This document shows positions 1-11,300 of a DNA stretch of 20,000 bases, piece after piece (within the stretch, counting starts at the first letter, position 1; each line of letters starts with the position of its first letter). A program made the position numbers and the translations under genes. The notes beneath the pieces were generated by a model that saw only the letters and a program-made list of their open reading frames with translations, made no database searches and was not told the origin of the DNA. The stretch is taken from contig CAJNDS010002235.1 in the NCBI GenBank assembly GCA_905221605.1, positions 778,375-798,374 on the forward strand, given 5' to 3'. The stretch is from Symbiodinium natans (lineage: Eukaryota > Sar > Dinophyceae > Suessiales > Symbiodiniaceae).

Positions 1-290
1 GTTTAGGGTTTAGGGTTTAGGGTTTAGGGTTTAGGGTTTAGGGTTTAGGGTTTAGGGTTTAGGGTTTAGGGTGTAGGGTGTAGGGTTTAGGGTCACAAAA
101 GTCAAAAACGTGTACACTCACCAAGGATTATTTATGAGGTGGCATACACAATTTCTCTCACCAATCACGGCAACAATAAAACCGTAACCCTAAACCCTAA
201 ACCCTAAAACCCTTCACCCAAGGTTCATAGGTAGTTGTCAGTAAGGGGTTTAGGGTTAAGGGTTAAGGGTTTAGGGTTTAGGGTTTAATG
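1..290 (+). repeat. Telomere-like tracts, TTTAGGG type with a short CCCTAAA block
   Basis: Positions 1-95 are TTTAGGG units with two GTGTAGGG variants. Positions 185-210 are CCCTAAA, and 246-290 are TTTAGGG with GTTAAGG variants. The orientation switch shows this is internal, not a simple chromosome end. Confidence 0.95.
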
Positions 291-539
291 TTATATGTAC
301 CTGAAATCTACTATTTGCTTCAGAACCCACATGAAATGAAAATATTCTTCCTTATATAACGGGATTACTATTTGTGTTTTTGTTTTTTTGTGAGGGGGGG
401 GGGTGGGTTCTTAAGCAAATAGCAGGACTATAAGTATGAGTTACCAAGCTTATGACCCTACTTCTACCCATGAACCTCCAAGTATTTCTGTTTATAGCAA
501 CTACCCTAGTCACCGCAAGCCCCAAGGCGCCATGAACCC

Positions 540-633
540 TACCCAAAGGCTCCTATGTAGTACCTGTTTGGGGTAGTATATTAGAATCCCCTATAACTAA
601 CCCAAAAAGGAACTACATTGGAGCCTTTGGGTA
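540..633. mobile_element. 94-bp TA-flanked inverted-repeat element, copy A1
   Basis: The core 542-631 (90 bp) begins CCCAAAGGCTCC and ends GGAGCCTTTGGG, bracketed by TA. The arms are imperfectly complementary over most of their length. A second copy at 18681-18770 differs at about three positions. No coding capacity; it looks like a non-autonomous MITE. Confidence 0.85.
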
Positions 634-639
634 AACCCC

Positions 640-1270
640 TAAACCCCAAACCCTGGGTTAAGGATTTACGGATTCGGGTTTACGGTCTAGGGCCCGGAGC
701 TAGAGATCCCAAGCCCTGATCCCATGAGAAATAGTTTGCGCAGGGATACCTTTCTCTGCCTACGGGGTCCGTAAGAGTTTTGAATGTGCGGGCGTTCTAC
801 AGGGTCTGAGTCTTTAATGGGTCTTTAGGCTTTCATCAGATTTATAGAGTTCAGGGTTGCGGGATCAGAGTGCACGTTGATGAGGGAACCTTACCAGAAA
901 AAAAGAGCGGCTTGGGAGCTCCCTGAATCCTAAACCCTAAACACATGACTTAGGGCTTGCAAGGAGTAGTAAGACCGAAGCCCTAAACCCTCAACGCCAA
1001 ACCCGAAGCCCCAAACCCCCAAACCCAAAACCGTAAACCACAACATCCCTGGCGAGGGCAGGGAGTGGTTCACGTGATGATGTGACTCCTCAATGCCACA
1101 CTCCCTTGCCCAAATAACCACCCTAAGCCCTCAACACCATTGCCCTAAACATCCTAAGCTTCCTAAACACCCTACATAACGCCCTAGACATCCTAAACCC
1201 TGAGTCCTAAACCTGAGCACCCCCCCCCTCTCCACCCAAAATGAGAAAACAAAAGCCCTAAGCCGGAAGC
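640..1270. other. Intergenic segment with scattered CCCTAAA-like units
   Basis: This stretch holds unique DNA at about 700-910 and degenerate CCCTAAA/CCCCAAA units from about 920 to 1230. No convincing exon was seen on either strand. Confidence 0.5.
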
Positions 1271-1320
1271 CCTAAACCCTAAACCCTAAACCCTAAACCC
1301 TAAACCCTCCACCCTAAACC
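1271..1320 (-). repeat. CCCTAAA tract
   Basis: About six near-perfect CCCTAAA units followed by variants. It lies on the left of the possible exon at 1345-1389. Confidence 0.9.
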
Positions 1321-1344
1321 CTCAACCCCGAACCGCAGACTGCG

Positions 1345-1389
1345 GATCCTGTGGCACCCGAGCATCAAGAGCTCACCCCTTCGGGCCAC
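1345..1389 (-). CDS. Possible exon of a downstream minus-strand gene
   Basis: The minus strand after CCCAG|G reads VARRGELLMLGC, with mostly G/C third positions. It is flanked by CCCTAAA on the left and TTTAGGG on the right, the same arrangement as the SUOX exons. The 3' limit is not defined, and no protein family was recognised. It lies 1.5 kb past the SUOX stop, so it would belong to another gene. Confidence 0.2.
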
Positions 1390-1775
1390 CTGGGTAGAAA
1401 GCACTCGTTGCGATGTTGACGGCTTAGGCGGGTTTGGGGTTTAGGGTTTAGGGTTTCGGGTTTGCCTAGACGGGGCTTTGGCGGCTTTGAAGCTGTTGAG
1501 GCCTTTCGGATATAGGGCGCGGGGCGAATTGAGGAGTTGGCTTTTCGGAATGTTGAGGGTTGGCGGAGGGCAAAGAGGGTCGGAAATGCGGTTCGGGGTG
1601 AGGGTTGAGGCCTTCCTCTGGGACTGGGGTTCAGGTCTTCACTTTTTTTTGGGATCGCAGAGCTTAGGTCTTCAGTTCTGGTTTCTAGGGTTTAGGACTT
1701 CGGGCTTTCAAAGGGCCACAAATTTCAAGCCTCGCACCCCAGGTGCTTGTAGAAGGCACAGCCAGCAAAAGTAGA

Positions 1776-1866
1776 AACTTCAGAGCCCAAGTATAGAGGT
1801 TTAGGGTTTAGGGTTTAGGGTTTAGGGTTTAGGGTTTAGGAACTTCAGAGCCCAAGTATAGAGGTT
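1776..1866. repeat. 26-bp direct repeat bracketing a telomeric tract
   Basis: A 26-bp sequence starting AACTTCAGAGCCC is present identically at 1776-1801 and 1841-1866. The 39 bp between the copies (1802-1840) are TTTAGGG repeats. It could be a tandem duplication or a footprint of telomere-repeat insertion during break repair. Confidence 0.9.
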
Positions 1867-1972
1867 CTTGGGATGTGGGGTTTCGGGCTTCTTGGGTCGA
1901 AGCGGTACCCGCTTTGGGTTCGCCTGTCTACAAGGATTTTCCTGCTTTGGGCACTCCAGGAGCTATGGGGAT

Positions 1973-2071
1973 TTAGGGTTTAGGGTTTAGGGTTTGAGGT
2001 TTGGGGTTTAGGGTTTAGGGCTTAGGGTTTGGGGTTTAGGGTTTTGGGGTTTAGGGTTTAGGGTTTAGGGC
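1973..2071 (+). repeat. TTTAGGG / TTTGGGG mixed tract
   Basis: TTTAGGG units are mixed with TTTGGGG, TTGAGG and GCTTAGGG variants. Confidence 0.9.
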
Positions 2072-2786
2072 GGCAAGAATTTCTTTCAATCAATCTTGTC
2101 CACCGGTCAGCAAACAATATGGCCTCTCTTCTGGCTCGTTCCCGAAAGCGTCGCACAGATGTTCGTTCCACGACTACGTTGTTCATGTTTCATGTATGCT
2201 TCCGGATTAGACTGATACGACATTGACGTCCGTTTAACGCCGACCGGGCATGTCCCAGAGCAGACATCCTTCGAAAACCCTTTCTTACTTTCTAGCCAAA
2301 AACTGCACTGTATGGGTGCCCAAACTTACCACTCCTTACCACTCTGAACTCAAAGACGTGGCAACCCTTTCCGTGGACGCGTATCCTCAAAACCATGTTC
2401 GATTTGGGATCCTCGTATCTCGAAAAGGCCGCACTGTATGCATGCATGTGCGTACCTGATACGCATATCTATCTCTGTATATGTATATATATGTATATAT
2501 ATATATATATTTATTTATTTACTGATATTTATTTGTTTATGTATTTACGACGACGATGAGGATGACGACAACCAGGTCGGGTTCTTGATGGTGCTTCTCA
2601 CGTGGGGCAGAGCCGCTGCTTTCAAGCGCTTTCGGGGGGCCGAAAGTCTACGTTTAAAAGAACGGATCCACTGGCGAGGCCTCTGGAAGATGCAAGCCAC
2701 AAGGCATGAAGCCAGCTCTAGAGCGCGGGGGCCTTCAGAGGGTGAGTCGCAGCTAAGCTAGAGCCAGCAAAACCCTGAACAAAAAA
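2072..2786. other. Repeat-poor segment downstream of SUOX with a TA microsatellite
   Basis: This is mostly unique sequence. A TATATG/TA microsatellite runs from about 2475 to 2515, followed by TTTA-rich DNA. Two short plus-strand frames (2250-2459, 2438-2761) cross it, but one is built from the microsatellite and neither shows a recognisable domain. Confidence 0.5.
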
Positions 2787-2859
2787 CCCTAAACCCTAAA
2801 CCCTAAACCCGAAACCCCAAACCCTAAACCCTAAACCCTAAACCCCAAACCCTAAACCC
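2787..2859 (-). repeat. CCCTAAA tract just past the SUOX stop
   Basis: CCCTAAA units with CCCCAAA variants, beginning about 40 bp downstream of the stop codon in the sense direction. It would lie in the 3' UTR or just beyond it. Confidence 0.9.
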
Positions 2860-2899
2860 AAAAAAACAGGAAGGGCGCGGTGCCATCCCGGCTTTGGGC

Positions 2900-3007
2900 T
2901 CAGTCCGCGTAGCCGTGCTCGAAGCGCGTCCGGCCAACAGCCTTGGGCTTGATGGTGACGAGGACTTTGTGCCAGCCGTTGCAGAGCACGCCGCGGATGT
3001 TCCACAC
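2900..3007 (-). CDS. SUOX: SUOX terminal exon 25 with stop codon
   Basis: The sense strand reads [20 protein letters not shown], then [15 protein letters not shown] and TGA. WNxRGVxxxxWHxV is the C-terminal strand pair of the dimerisation domain. The tail is about 13 residues longer than in animals. The acceptor CCCTAG|G is made by the end of a telomere-like tract. The C-terminus is not a peroxisomal SKL-type signal. No AATAAA signal was seen downstream. Confidence 0.96.
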   Translation of the reverse strand: MWNIRGVLCNGWHKVLVTIKPKAVGRTRFEHGYAD

Positions 3008-5271
3008 CTAGGGTTTAGGGTTTAGGGTTTAGGGTTTAGGGTTTAGGGTTTAGGGTTTAGGGTTTAGGGCTAGACCCGGAAGTAACCTAGGAATGAAAAG
3101 GCTACCCATCTTTGGTTTTAAGGGGATTATTTACGGGAACCCCAAATCCTAAAAATAAAGGAAGAAAGGGCCTACTCCCAGTCCTAGACACCGACTCGAT
3201 ACTCTCAGGCTGCACGTTGTACTGGGCGTCAGCGGCCTGCCATGGGGGAGGGGGGGGGGGAGGGAGGGGTTTAGGGTTTAGGGTTTAGGGTTTAGGGTTT
3301 AGGGTTTAGGGTTTAGGGTTTAGGGTTTAGGGTTTAGGGTTTAGGGTTTAGGGGGGGAATCGCGAAAGCCCGCAGGGCCTCAGGGTCTTTGCAGCAAACC
3401 CCAAAAACCTTCAAGGACCCACGAACTAGCATGCCCCTTCGGGATCCTGGAGAACGCAAATGCCAACGCAATACGAACCCTGTATATACCGTTCACTAAT
3501 GGTTTAGGGTTTAGGGTTTAGGGTTTCGGGTTTAGGGTTTAGGGTTTAGGGTTTAGGGTTTAGGGTTTAGGGTTTAGGGTTTAGGGTTTAGGGTTTAGGG
3601 AACTCCATTTCAGTTCCTAAAGCCCCAAAACGATCAGTTTCAGTTACCCATGCCTTCACCATGAGCTTCACCGCCTTCCCCGGCTTCCGCAACTCTTCCT
3701 CGGCCGCACATTTTGTCTTGCCCTAAACCCTAAACCCTAAACCCTAAACCCTAAACCCTAAACCCTGAACCCTAAACCCTGAACCCTAAACCCTAGAGAA
3801 GCGGAAGGAGGGGCACTTCAAGGAGTCCGGGGTTGGTTAGGGGGCTTAAGCTTTCGGATTTTGGGCTTAGGCTTTCGTTCCCTTGGGCCATCTTAGGCCG
3901 TATATCACACAAAAACACAAGCATAAATGCCCTAGAGAACAAGCAGGCCAAGCCCCCAATTCCTTAGACCAAGACCCTGAACCCCTGAGCCCTTAAAAGA
4001 GGCTTCAAAGGGGGCTCTAAGGGGCGTTTAACGGGGCGTGAAAGGGGCTTAAAACGGGCTCGAAAAGGGGTTTTTAAACGGCTTTCAAGGGGCTTCCAAC
4101 GGGCTCCAAAGGGGCTTTGAAAGGGGCTTCAAAGGGGCTCTAAAGAGCTTCAAAGGGGCTTTAAGGGGTTTTGAAGCCGGAGCCCGGAACCAAAAGCCAC
4201 AACTTTGCCCCAAACCGTGGGAGCTCGAGGCTCAGTAACTCAGCCCCTGGGGCCCAAAAAAGCGAGAACCCGAAAACCCGAAAGCTCCATGGGTTTAGGG
4301 TTTAGGGTTTAGGGTTTAGGGTTTAGGGTTTAGGGTTTGGGACTTAGGATTTAGGGTATAGAAACATACTCGGGAGCGTCACACCCAGAAGCAACCGCTC
4401 AAACCACCTAAGACCCCCAACGCCCTAACCAACAAAGGGAGGCCTAAACCCCAAAACGAAAAAAAAAACACATAGGCAATCACTAAAAAAGAAGCCACTG
4501 GAAGCCCCGATCTGTTTTTGCCACTAGTTGGTGATTGAGTGTGTTCAACCCTAGACCCTAAACCCTAAACCCTAAACCCTAAACCCTAAACCCTAAACCC
4601 TAAACCCTAAACCCTAAACCCTAAACCCTAAACCCTAAACCCTAAACCCTAAACCCTAAACCCTAAACCCTAAACCCTAAACCCTACCCCTCCAGCACAG
4701 CTTCGGGAATCGGCAGGTTGGCCTGCCACCGGGTCCAGGCCCAGCTTCCTCCAGCAGTTGGGGGGGTTGGGGTTTAGGGTTTAGCGTTTAGGGTTTAGGG
4801 TTTAGGGTTTAGGGTTTTAGGGTTTTAGGGTTTTAGGGTTTAGGGTTGAGGGTTGAGGGTTGAGGGTTTAGGGGGTTGCGGGTTTCGGGTTTAGGGTTTA
4901 GGGTTGGGGGGGAGGAAGGGGAAGAGGTGGATTAGGGTTGCGGGTTTAGGGTTTGGGGTTGAGTTGTTAAGGGTGCAGGGATGGGCTCCATGTCACCACT
5001 CAGGCCATATAGGAGGAGGACTCGACTCCCGAATCGTAGCTTTGATATTTATGATGCCAGCCTTTGCTGTGTTTTTTCTGCAAGACATTTTTTCGTGCAT
5101 ACAGTAAAAGCCACAACGATTCGGAGGTGTACCTCTACAAGGGCGTCATCTATGTATGTATGAACTACTCTTTTAATGACCAGAACTGGGGTTGTGACAC
5201 ATGAAATAACTCATTGACAATCAATGTACGTATGTATGCATGCATGCATGCATATGTACATGTACATGTAC

Positions 5272-5306
<35 letters not shown>

Positions 5307-8300
5307 GTGTGTGTATGTATATGTATATGTAGATGTAGTGTGTGTGTATGTATATGTACATGTACATGTACTTGTACAAGATGTATAGATGTGTATGGAG
5401 GATATGTATATATATATATATACATATACATATATACATATATATATATGTATATATATATATATATGTGTATCCCCCCCCGGGCCAACCTACGACTAGA
5501 ACCTCTTGAACCTAAAGTCCGAAAATCTCTTTCTAGAAGGCCCCCCCCCCCCCCCCCCCCCCCCCCATGGCAACCTTAAACCCGAACCGAAACCCTAAAC
5601 CCCAAACCCCAAACCCCAAACCCTAAACCCTAAACCCTAAACCCTAAAAACCCCAATGGCCACCACAGACAAGGCTCTTGTGAGCGACTGGTTCGGGGGC
5701 CGCATGAGCTCGGCATTGGTCCAGTTGTGGCCATCCGCCGAGACCTGGCAGGGTCGAGAAAACGTAAGGGTTCTTGGTAGCCCAGTACCCAGAGACTCCA
5801 AAACCCCTTAATTAAGGAATATACCTTAAAATATAATAGGAACCCTAATATGATTTAAGGTAAATTCCTTAATTAAGAGGTTTTGGAGTCTCTGGGTAAC
5901 CATGTTCCTGAGGGTTTAGGGTTTGGGGTTTAGGGTTATTGGGTTGGTTACTTTATAAGGGAACCCAGAAACAATAAGAAAGGGGCACGTGGCACCACTG
6001 GGTTACAAAGGCTTTCGGGGCCCTACCAGAACCTCGGCACTTCGCTGGTGTGGGGGCTGACGACCCTGAGTCCCCAACCCTAAAGCCGATAAGCCCTCAA
6101 ACCCCGAAAGCTGGTTACCATGAACCCGAAAATTACCACTCTATACCCTAAAGCCTAAGCCCTGAACCCTAAACCCAGCAAAGCCCGGAAGCCCGGAACT
6201 CCAGTAAGCCCCCTACCCAGAGGGTCCATTTGTAGTACTGTTATGGAATTAGGTACCCCAAAACCCTACTGAGTTGGGTTTTTGGGTACCTCATTCCATA
6301 ATAGTACTACAAATGGACCCTCTGGGCTACAAGACGCGGCCTCCACGCGGGCGATGCCCCTGCCGCCTCCGCTCCACGCCCATCCCTTCATCTCAATGCC
6401 TTGCTTTTCGCGAGGGTTCAGGGGGCTAGGGCTTAGGGTTTTTGGGGTTTAAGGCTTAGGGCTTAGGGTTTGAAACGTCTGTTGCTTTCAGAAACTGCTG
6501 GATTAGATCAAGGTTCCTGAATAGCAGCGCAGAACTGCTCCAAAGGGTTTCAGGGCTTCAGGACTTTACAGGACACGTGGGGCTTGAAGTGAAGGCAGCC
6601 AAGACAAACGGCACACACGGGCACCATCATGACCTCGACACCTTCTCAACTCTGCGGTGCAAACGACGATGAGCACGAGCACCAGCTCAATTTTCCACCC
6701 AACATCCCTTCCCATTGGGACCTGGAAAGTAGTGCCCCCCCCCCAAGTTCTTCACCTTGCGCTGCTACGCAGTGCTTCCAGCTACTTCGGGTTTAGGCTC
6801 TAGGCTCTAAAAGGCTTTTGGCTTCCGGTTCAGAGGGCTCATCCATGATGAGCCCTCCGCCGCTTTGCCGGCGGTATCATCATGGTCACGGGGCTGCAAG
6901 TGCCCCACACATCCCCACAACCCCCCCCACACCCCCACCCTCCCCCCCCTAACACCCCCGCACCCCCACCAACCCACACCCTCAAACCCCCAACGTTTAG
7001 CTGGGTGTGTTACTTTTTGCTTTCATGGGCCAAGATATTCTACATGCACTCTATAACCCAACGAGATTGATGCTCTACCGGGGGGCGAGGGTTGGGGTTA
7101 GGGTAGGGTCCCAAGGTTGTGGGAAGCTGAGGGTCCAGGGGCCCTTGCAGAAACCTCTTCCTTGCCCTCAAGCCATCACCTCTACGAAGACATGGGAGGG
7201 TGGGAGGGAATATAGGGATTCTGGGGTTTGAAGAGCTCATATGGCTTGTAAGCTATGGGCTTTTTGGGGGGCCAACCCTACGCTGCGCCCTAACCCTAAA
7301 CCCTAAAACCTAAACCCTAAACCCTAAATACATCCTAAACCTTAAACCCGTAACCCTAAACTCAAAAACACCCTGGAAGCCCAAGGGCCAAACCCTAAAC
7401 CCTAAACCCTAAACCCAAAACCCAAAACCCTAAAACCCAACACCCAGCTAGAAGCCCAAGGTACAACCGTCGGACGTCAGCTCCACCAAAGACTTGGCGG
7501 GAGGCGCCGAGATGGCGGAGTTCACTGGCATGTCCTCGGTGGTTGGGGTTGAGGTTGCAGAGTTTGGGGTTTAGGGTTTCGGGTTGAGGGTTTAGGGTTA
7601 GAGGGTTACTGTAGGGATGTTAGGTTCTTCCGGGGGGTCTGTGGGGAGTCGGGTGTGTGGGATTCCGAGGGCCCTTGCGCCTTGCTTGCTCTTGCGCAGG
7701 CCAACCTTCAACCTGCAGTGAAAGCCCAAAGCCCAAGCCGAACCTAAACCCTAACCCTAAACCCTAAACCCAAAACCCCAAACCCAAAACCCTAAACCTT
7801 CAACCCTCAACCCTAACCCCTAAACCCCTAAACCCTCAACCCTCAACCCTAAACCCGTCCTGGATGGCGGGCAGGCTTGAGAAGTCCGCAGTGTCCCAGG
7901 TAATCGAGGAGTTGAAGGCCTTGTAGTCATTCTGCTGCCAGTGGCTCTGGGACTCCTCCTCATGGTTTAGGGTTTAGGGCTAGGGTTTAGGGTTTAGGGT
8001 TTCGGGTTTAGGGTTTAGGGTCTAGGGTCTAGGGTCTAGGGTCTAGGGTCTAGGGTTTAGGGTTTAGGGTTTAGGGTTTAGGGTTTAGGGTTTAGGGTTT
8101 AGGGTTTAGGGTTTAGGGTTTAGGGTTTAGGGTTTAGGGTTTAGGGTTTAGGGTTTAGGGCTAGGGCTTAGAGGGCTACTGTAGGAGTCTGACACCCTCA
8201 ACCCTTACACCCCTACATCCTCAACAGCTAAACCCTCAACACCTGCTTTCAGGCTATAACAGGATCACGAAGTTCATAAGCTGAATCAAATTGTAAACGA

Positions 8301-11300
8301 GAGAATGAAATGAATGAGTGCACGAATTGAAAGCTAAAAACCCCTGAACCCGAATATTACTCCACCCTGACGCTTCGACCCTAACCTGCAAGAAGGAGTC
8401 TCAAAGTCTGAAACCCGAGGTCGTTTAGGTTTAAGGTTTTTTTTTTTTTTGGGGGGGGGGGGGGGGGGGAGATTGGGTTAGGGGGTTTGGGAGCTTAGGG
8501 AATTTAAGGGGTTTAGGGAGTTTAGGGGGGGCTAGGGGGCTTAGAGCTTTTCGGGGTCGCGGGTTTTCGGGTGTACGGTGTAGGTGAGGGAGGGCAGACA
8601 CCGCAAGGGGTCTGCCATTGCTGCAACACTTTTGGGTTGTCCTCCGCCACAACGAGCCGCGACAGCCACTTGACGCTGCGCGCCCCGGCCACGCCCGGAA
8701 CGACCTGGGTTTAGGGTGTAGGGTTTAGGGTTTAGGTTTATATTATATATATATAGATTATTATATTATATATATATACTATATATGTATATATTTTGTT
8801 TTTTTGGGGGGGTTGAAGTAAACAAGCCTTATACTTCCTGCCCTGAACCCCCTACAGGGGGGCTTGGAGAGCTCATCTTCCTCGAAACACCAAACCCCAA
8901 CGTCCCCCCTAACCCGAAACCCTGAACCCTAATCCCCTAGTTCCCTACTTCCCTAAACCCTAAACCCCAAACCCTACACCCCAAACCCAAAACCCAAAAC
9001 CCTACCAACCCTTTTTACGCCACCGCCCCAGGGGCGCAGCGCAAGGGAGCCCCATGGTCGGCTGGGATGGGCTCGCCGTTCCTTTGTCTTTTGCAAGGAT
9101 TTGTAAGGTTTAGGGTTTGGGGTTTCGGGTTTAGGGTTTGGAGTTTGAAGGTTTAGGGTATACGGTTTAGGGTTTAGAGAGTTTAGAGTTTGGGCCTTTT
9201 GGGGCTCAATAGTTTTTTAGAGGTTTGGGTGTTTTGTTAAGGGGTTTGGGATTGTTGCTCCGCGTCGGGTTCCGGGTCTTGCTCTTTCATGTGCTTTCTT
9301 CCTTTTCGGGTGCCCTAACCCGAAACCATGCAAACTTGCAAACCCTACACACCCTACAAACCCTATAAACCCTACAAACCCAAAGCAAACCTACAAACCC
9401 TATGCACCCTATAAACCCTACAAACCCAAAACAAACCTACAAACCCTATGCACCCTATAAACCCTACAAACCCAAAACAAACCCTATAAACCCTACACAC
9501 CCTATAAACCCTACAAACCCAAAAAGAACCCATAAACCCATAAACCCCAAAACCCAAGCAGTCGAGGCGCATCTTGAACGCAAGCAGCACATCGCGGCGC
9601 GGGTCCTGCAGCCGAAGATGCTGGCAAGGGCCGAGAAACGGGGAGCCGACGCGAAGGATGCGGGTTTAGGGGTCAGGGTTTTGGGATTTAGGGTTTATAG
9701 GGTTTAGGGTTTAGGGTTTAGGGTTTGGGATTTAGGCTATAGGGTTTAGGGAGAGCTGGTCTAGAGGGTTCACGGTCTTCAGGGTCGAGGGGTTTGAGTC
9801 TCTAGAGTGTCCAGAGACTTTGGGTGCTTTGCGCCACTTTTCTGGGGGATGAACGCTTGCGCTTCTTCTGCTTTTTGGATAGGTCTTGGCAGGGGGGGGT
9901 CTGGATTTTGCAGAAGTCATCTCTGAGGAAAGAAAGCGTACGACATCCGTTATAAAGAAGCCCGATTCACCTTCAAACCCTCAAGCCCTACGCACCATAA
10001 GCCCTAAACCCTAAACCCTAAACCCTAAACCCTAAAGTCTAAACCCTTTGGGTTGCAGCGTTCCGACACCGTTTCGTCAGGTCCTGTGCCCAGGCTAATG
10101 GGATGCTGGCACCGTAGAAGCCTTTGGTGTCGCCTTGGATGGGAGAACGCTTGTGGGGTTTGGGGGTTCAGGGTCTGGCGGGCTCAGGAATCTGTAATTC
10201 ATCTTGGAGCAATGAAGGAATTTGGTAGCTCTTTCAGGCATAGCCTTAAACATTTTCCACCATTAAAGCCCGAACCACTCCGCCACCTCCCCCCCTCCCA
10301 GCCTCCAACCTCGTCAATCATGAGTCTCAGTAAGCCAAGACGTCAGCTAAGACTCGAACCCTGGGCCCTAAACACTGAACCCTAAACCCTCGGTCCTACA
10401 CTTTGAACTCTGACGCCTGAATTCCGCAACGCAAGTCCTTGATAGTTCATGGGGTAACCCCTTTGCAAGTAAGGCCGTAGAGGGCAATCCGTAGCCGGCC
10501 ATGAACCCCCAAGCCCTAAACTCAGACCCTTTACACCCTAACCTAGCCCCCCGCCCTAAAACCACCCTGAACCCAAAACCCAAAACCTCACCACTCCCCC
10601 TAAACCCTGAACCCTGAACCCTGAACCCTGAACCCTAAACCCTAAACCCTAAACCCTAAACCTGAAATCCCAAGCAGTCTGGTCTCGCCATTCGCCGACT
10701 TTTGGTCGGTCCATTCCTTCCTTTGTCGGGTTTAGGGCTTAGGGTTTAGGGTTTAGGGTTTAGGGTTTAGGGTTTAGCGTTTAGGGTTCAGGGTTTAGGG
10801 TTTAGGGTTTAGGGGCTTTCGGGCTTGATGGGGTGTAGGGGTTGGGGCTTTAGGGGTTGCGCAGGGGCTTCTTGAAGCCCGAGTCCTTTATCAAGAGCTG
10901 CGTCAGGACGTTACCCTAGACCCTAACCCCCCCCTAAAAACACCAATGATCCACCGAACCCCAAACCCGAACTAGCCCCAAACCGTTGAGGAGTTAGGAA
11001 CTCGGGGATTTTAGAAGGTGGCCAGTCCAGGCTGGCGGCTTGGCGTGCGCGACTGAGACCTATGATTTTTCCCAACAAGTGCAGGGTTCGGGGTTCGGAG
11101 CCCAGGGTGCGGGGTTCGGGGTCTCATGGGCTCTAGTCCTCTTACTCTTAGACCAAGAACCAATAGTGAAACTGGTATGCTGTAACCCTAAACCCTAAAC
11201 CCTAAACCCTAAACCCTGAACCCTGAACCCTGAACCCTAAACCCTAAACCCTAAACCCTAAACCCAAACCGTGGGCATATCGTCTTGGGCTGCTGAGCGT

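Noticed and set aside
1-290. True chromosome end
   Set aside because: The telomeric units at the window start are degenerate, switch orientation at 185 and recur about 45 more times in both orientations across the window, so they are interstitial.
3640-3650. Canonical GTAACT donor for exon 23
   Set aside because: It would add AW between VKA and the next exon and break the ungapped match to VKAxDxxxNVQP. The GC donor at 3653 fits the alignment and the other donors in this gene.
3795-3832. Plus-strand exon encoding [11 protein letters not shown]
   Set aside because: It has a CCCTAG acceptor and possible GT donor, but it lies inside a minus-strand SUOX intron, is only about 35 bp and has no partner exons on the plus strand.
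5165-5579. Long His/Tyr/Ile/Val-rich reading frames on both strands
   Set aside because: They are translations of the ATGT/TA microsatellite and the following poly-C run.
9372-9707. Repetitive frames encoding NPTNPK or FVGFIG-like peptides
   Set aside because: They are translations of the 46-bp minisatellite. The real coding DNA here is the 35-bp exon 15.
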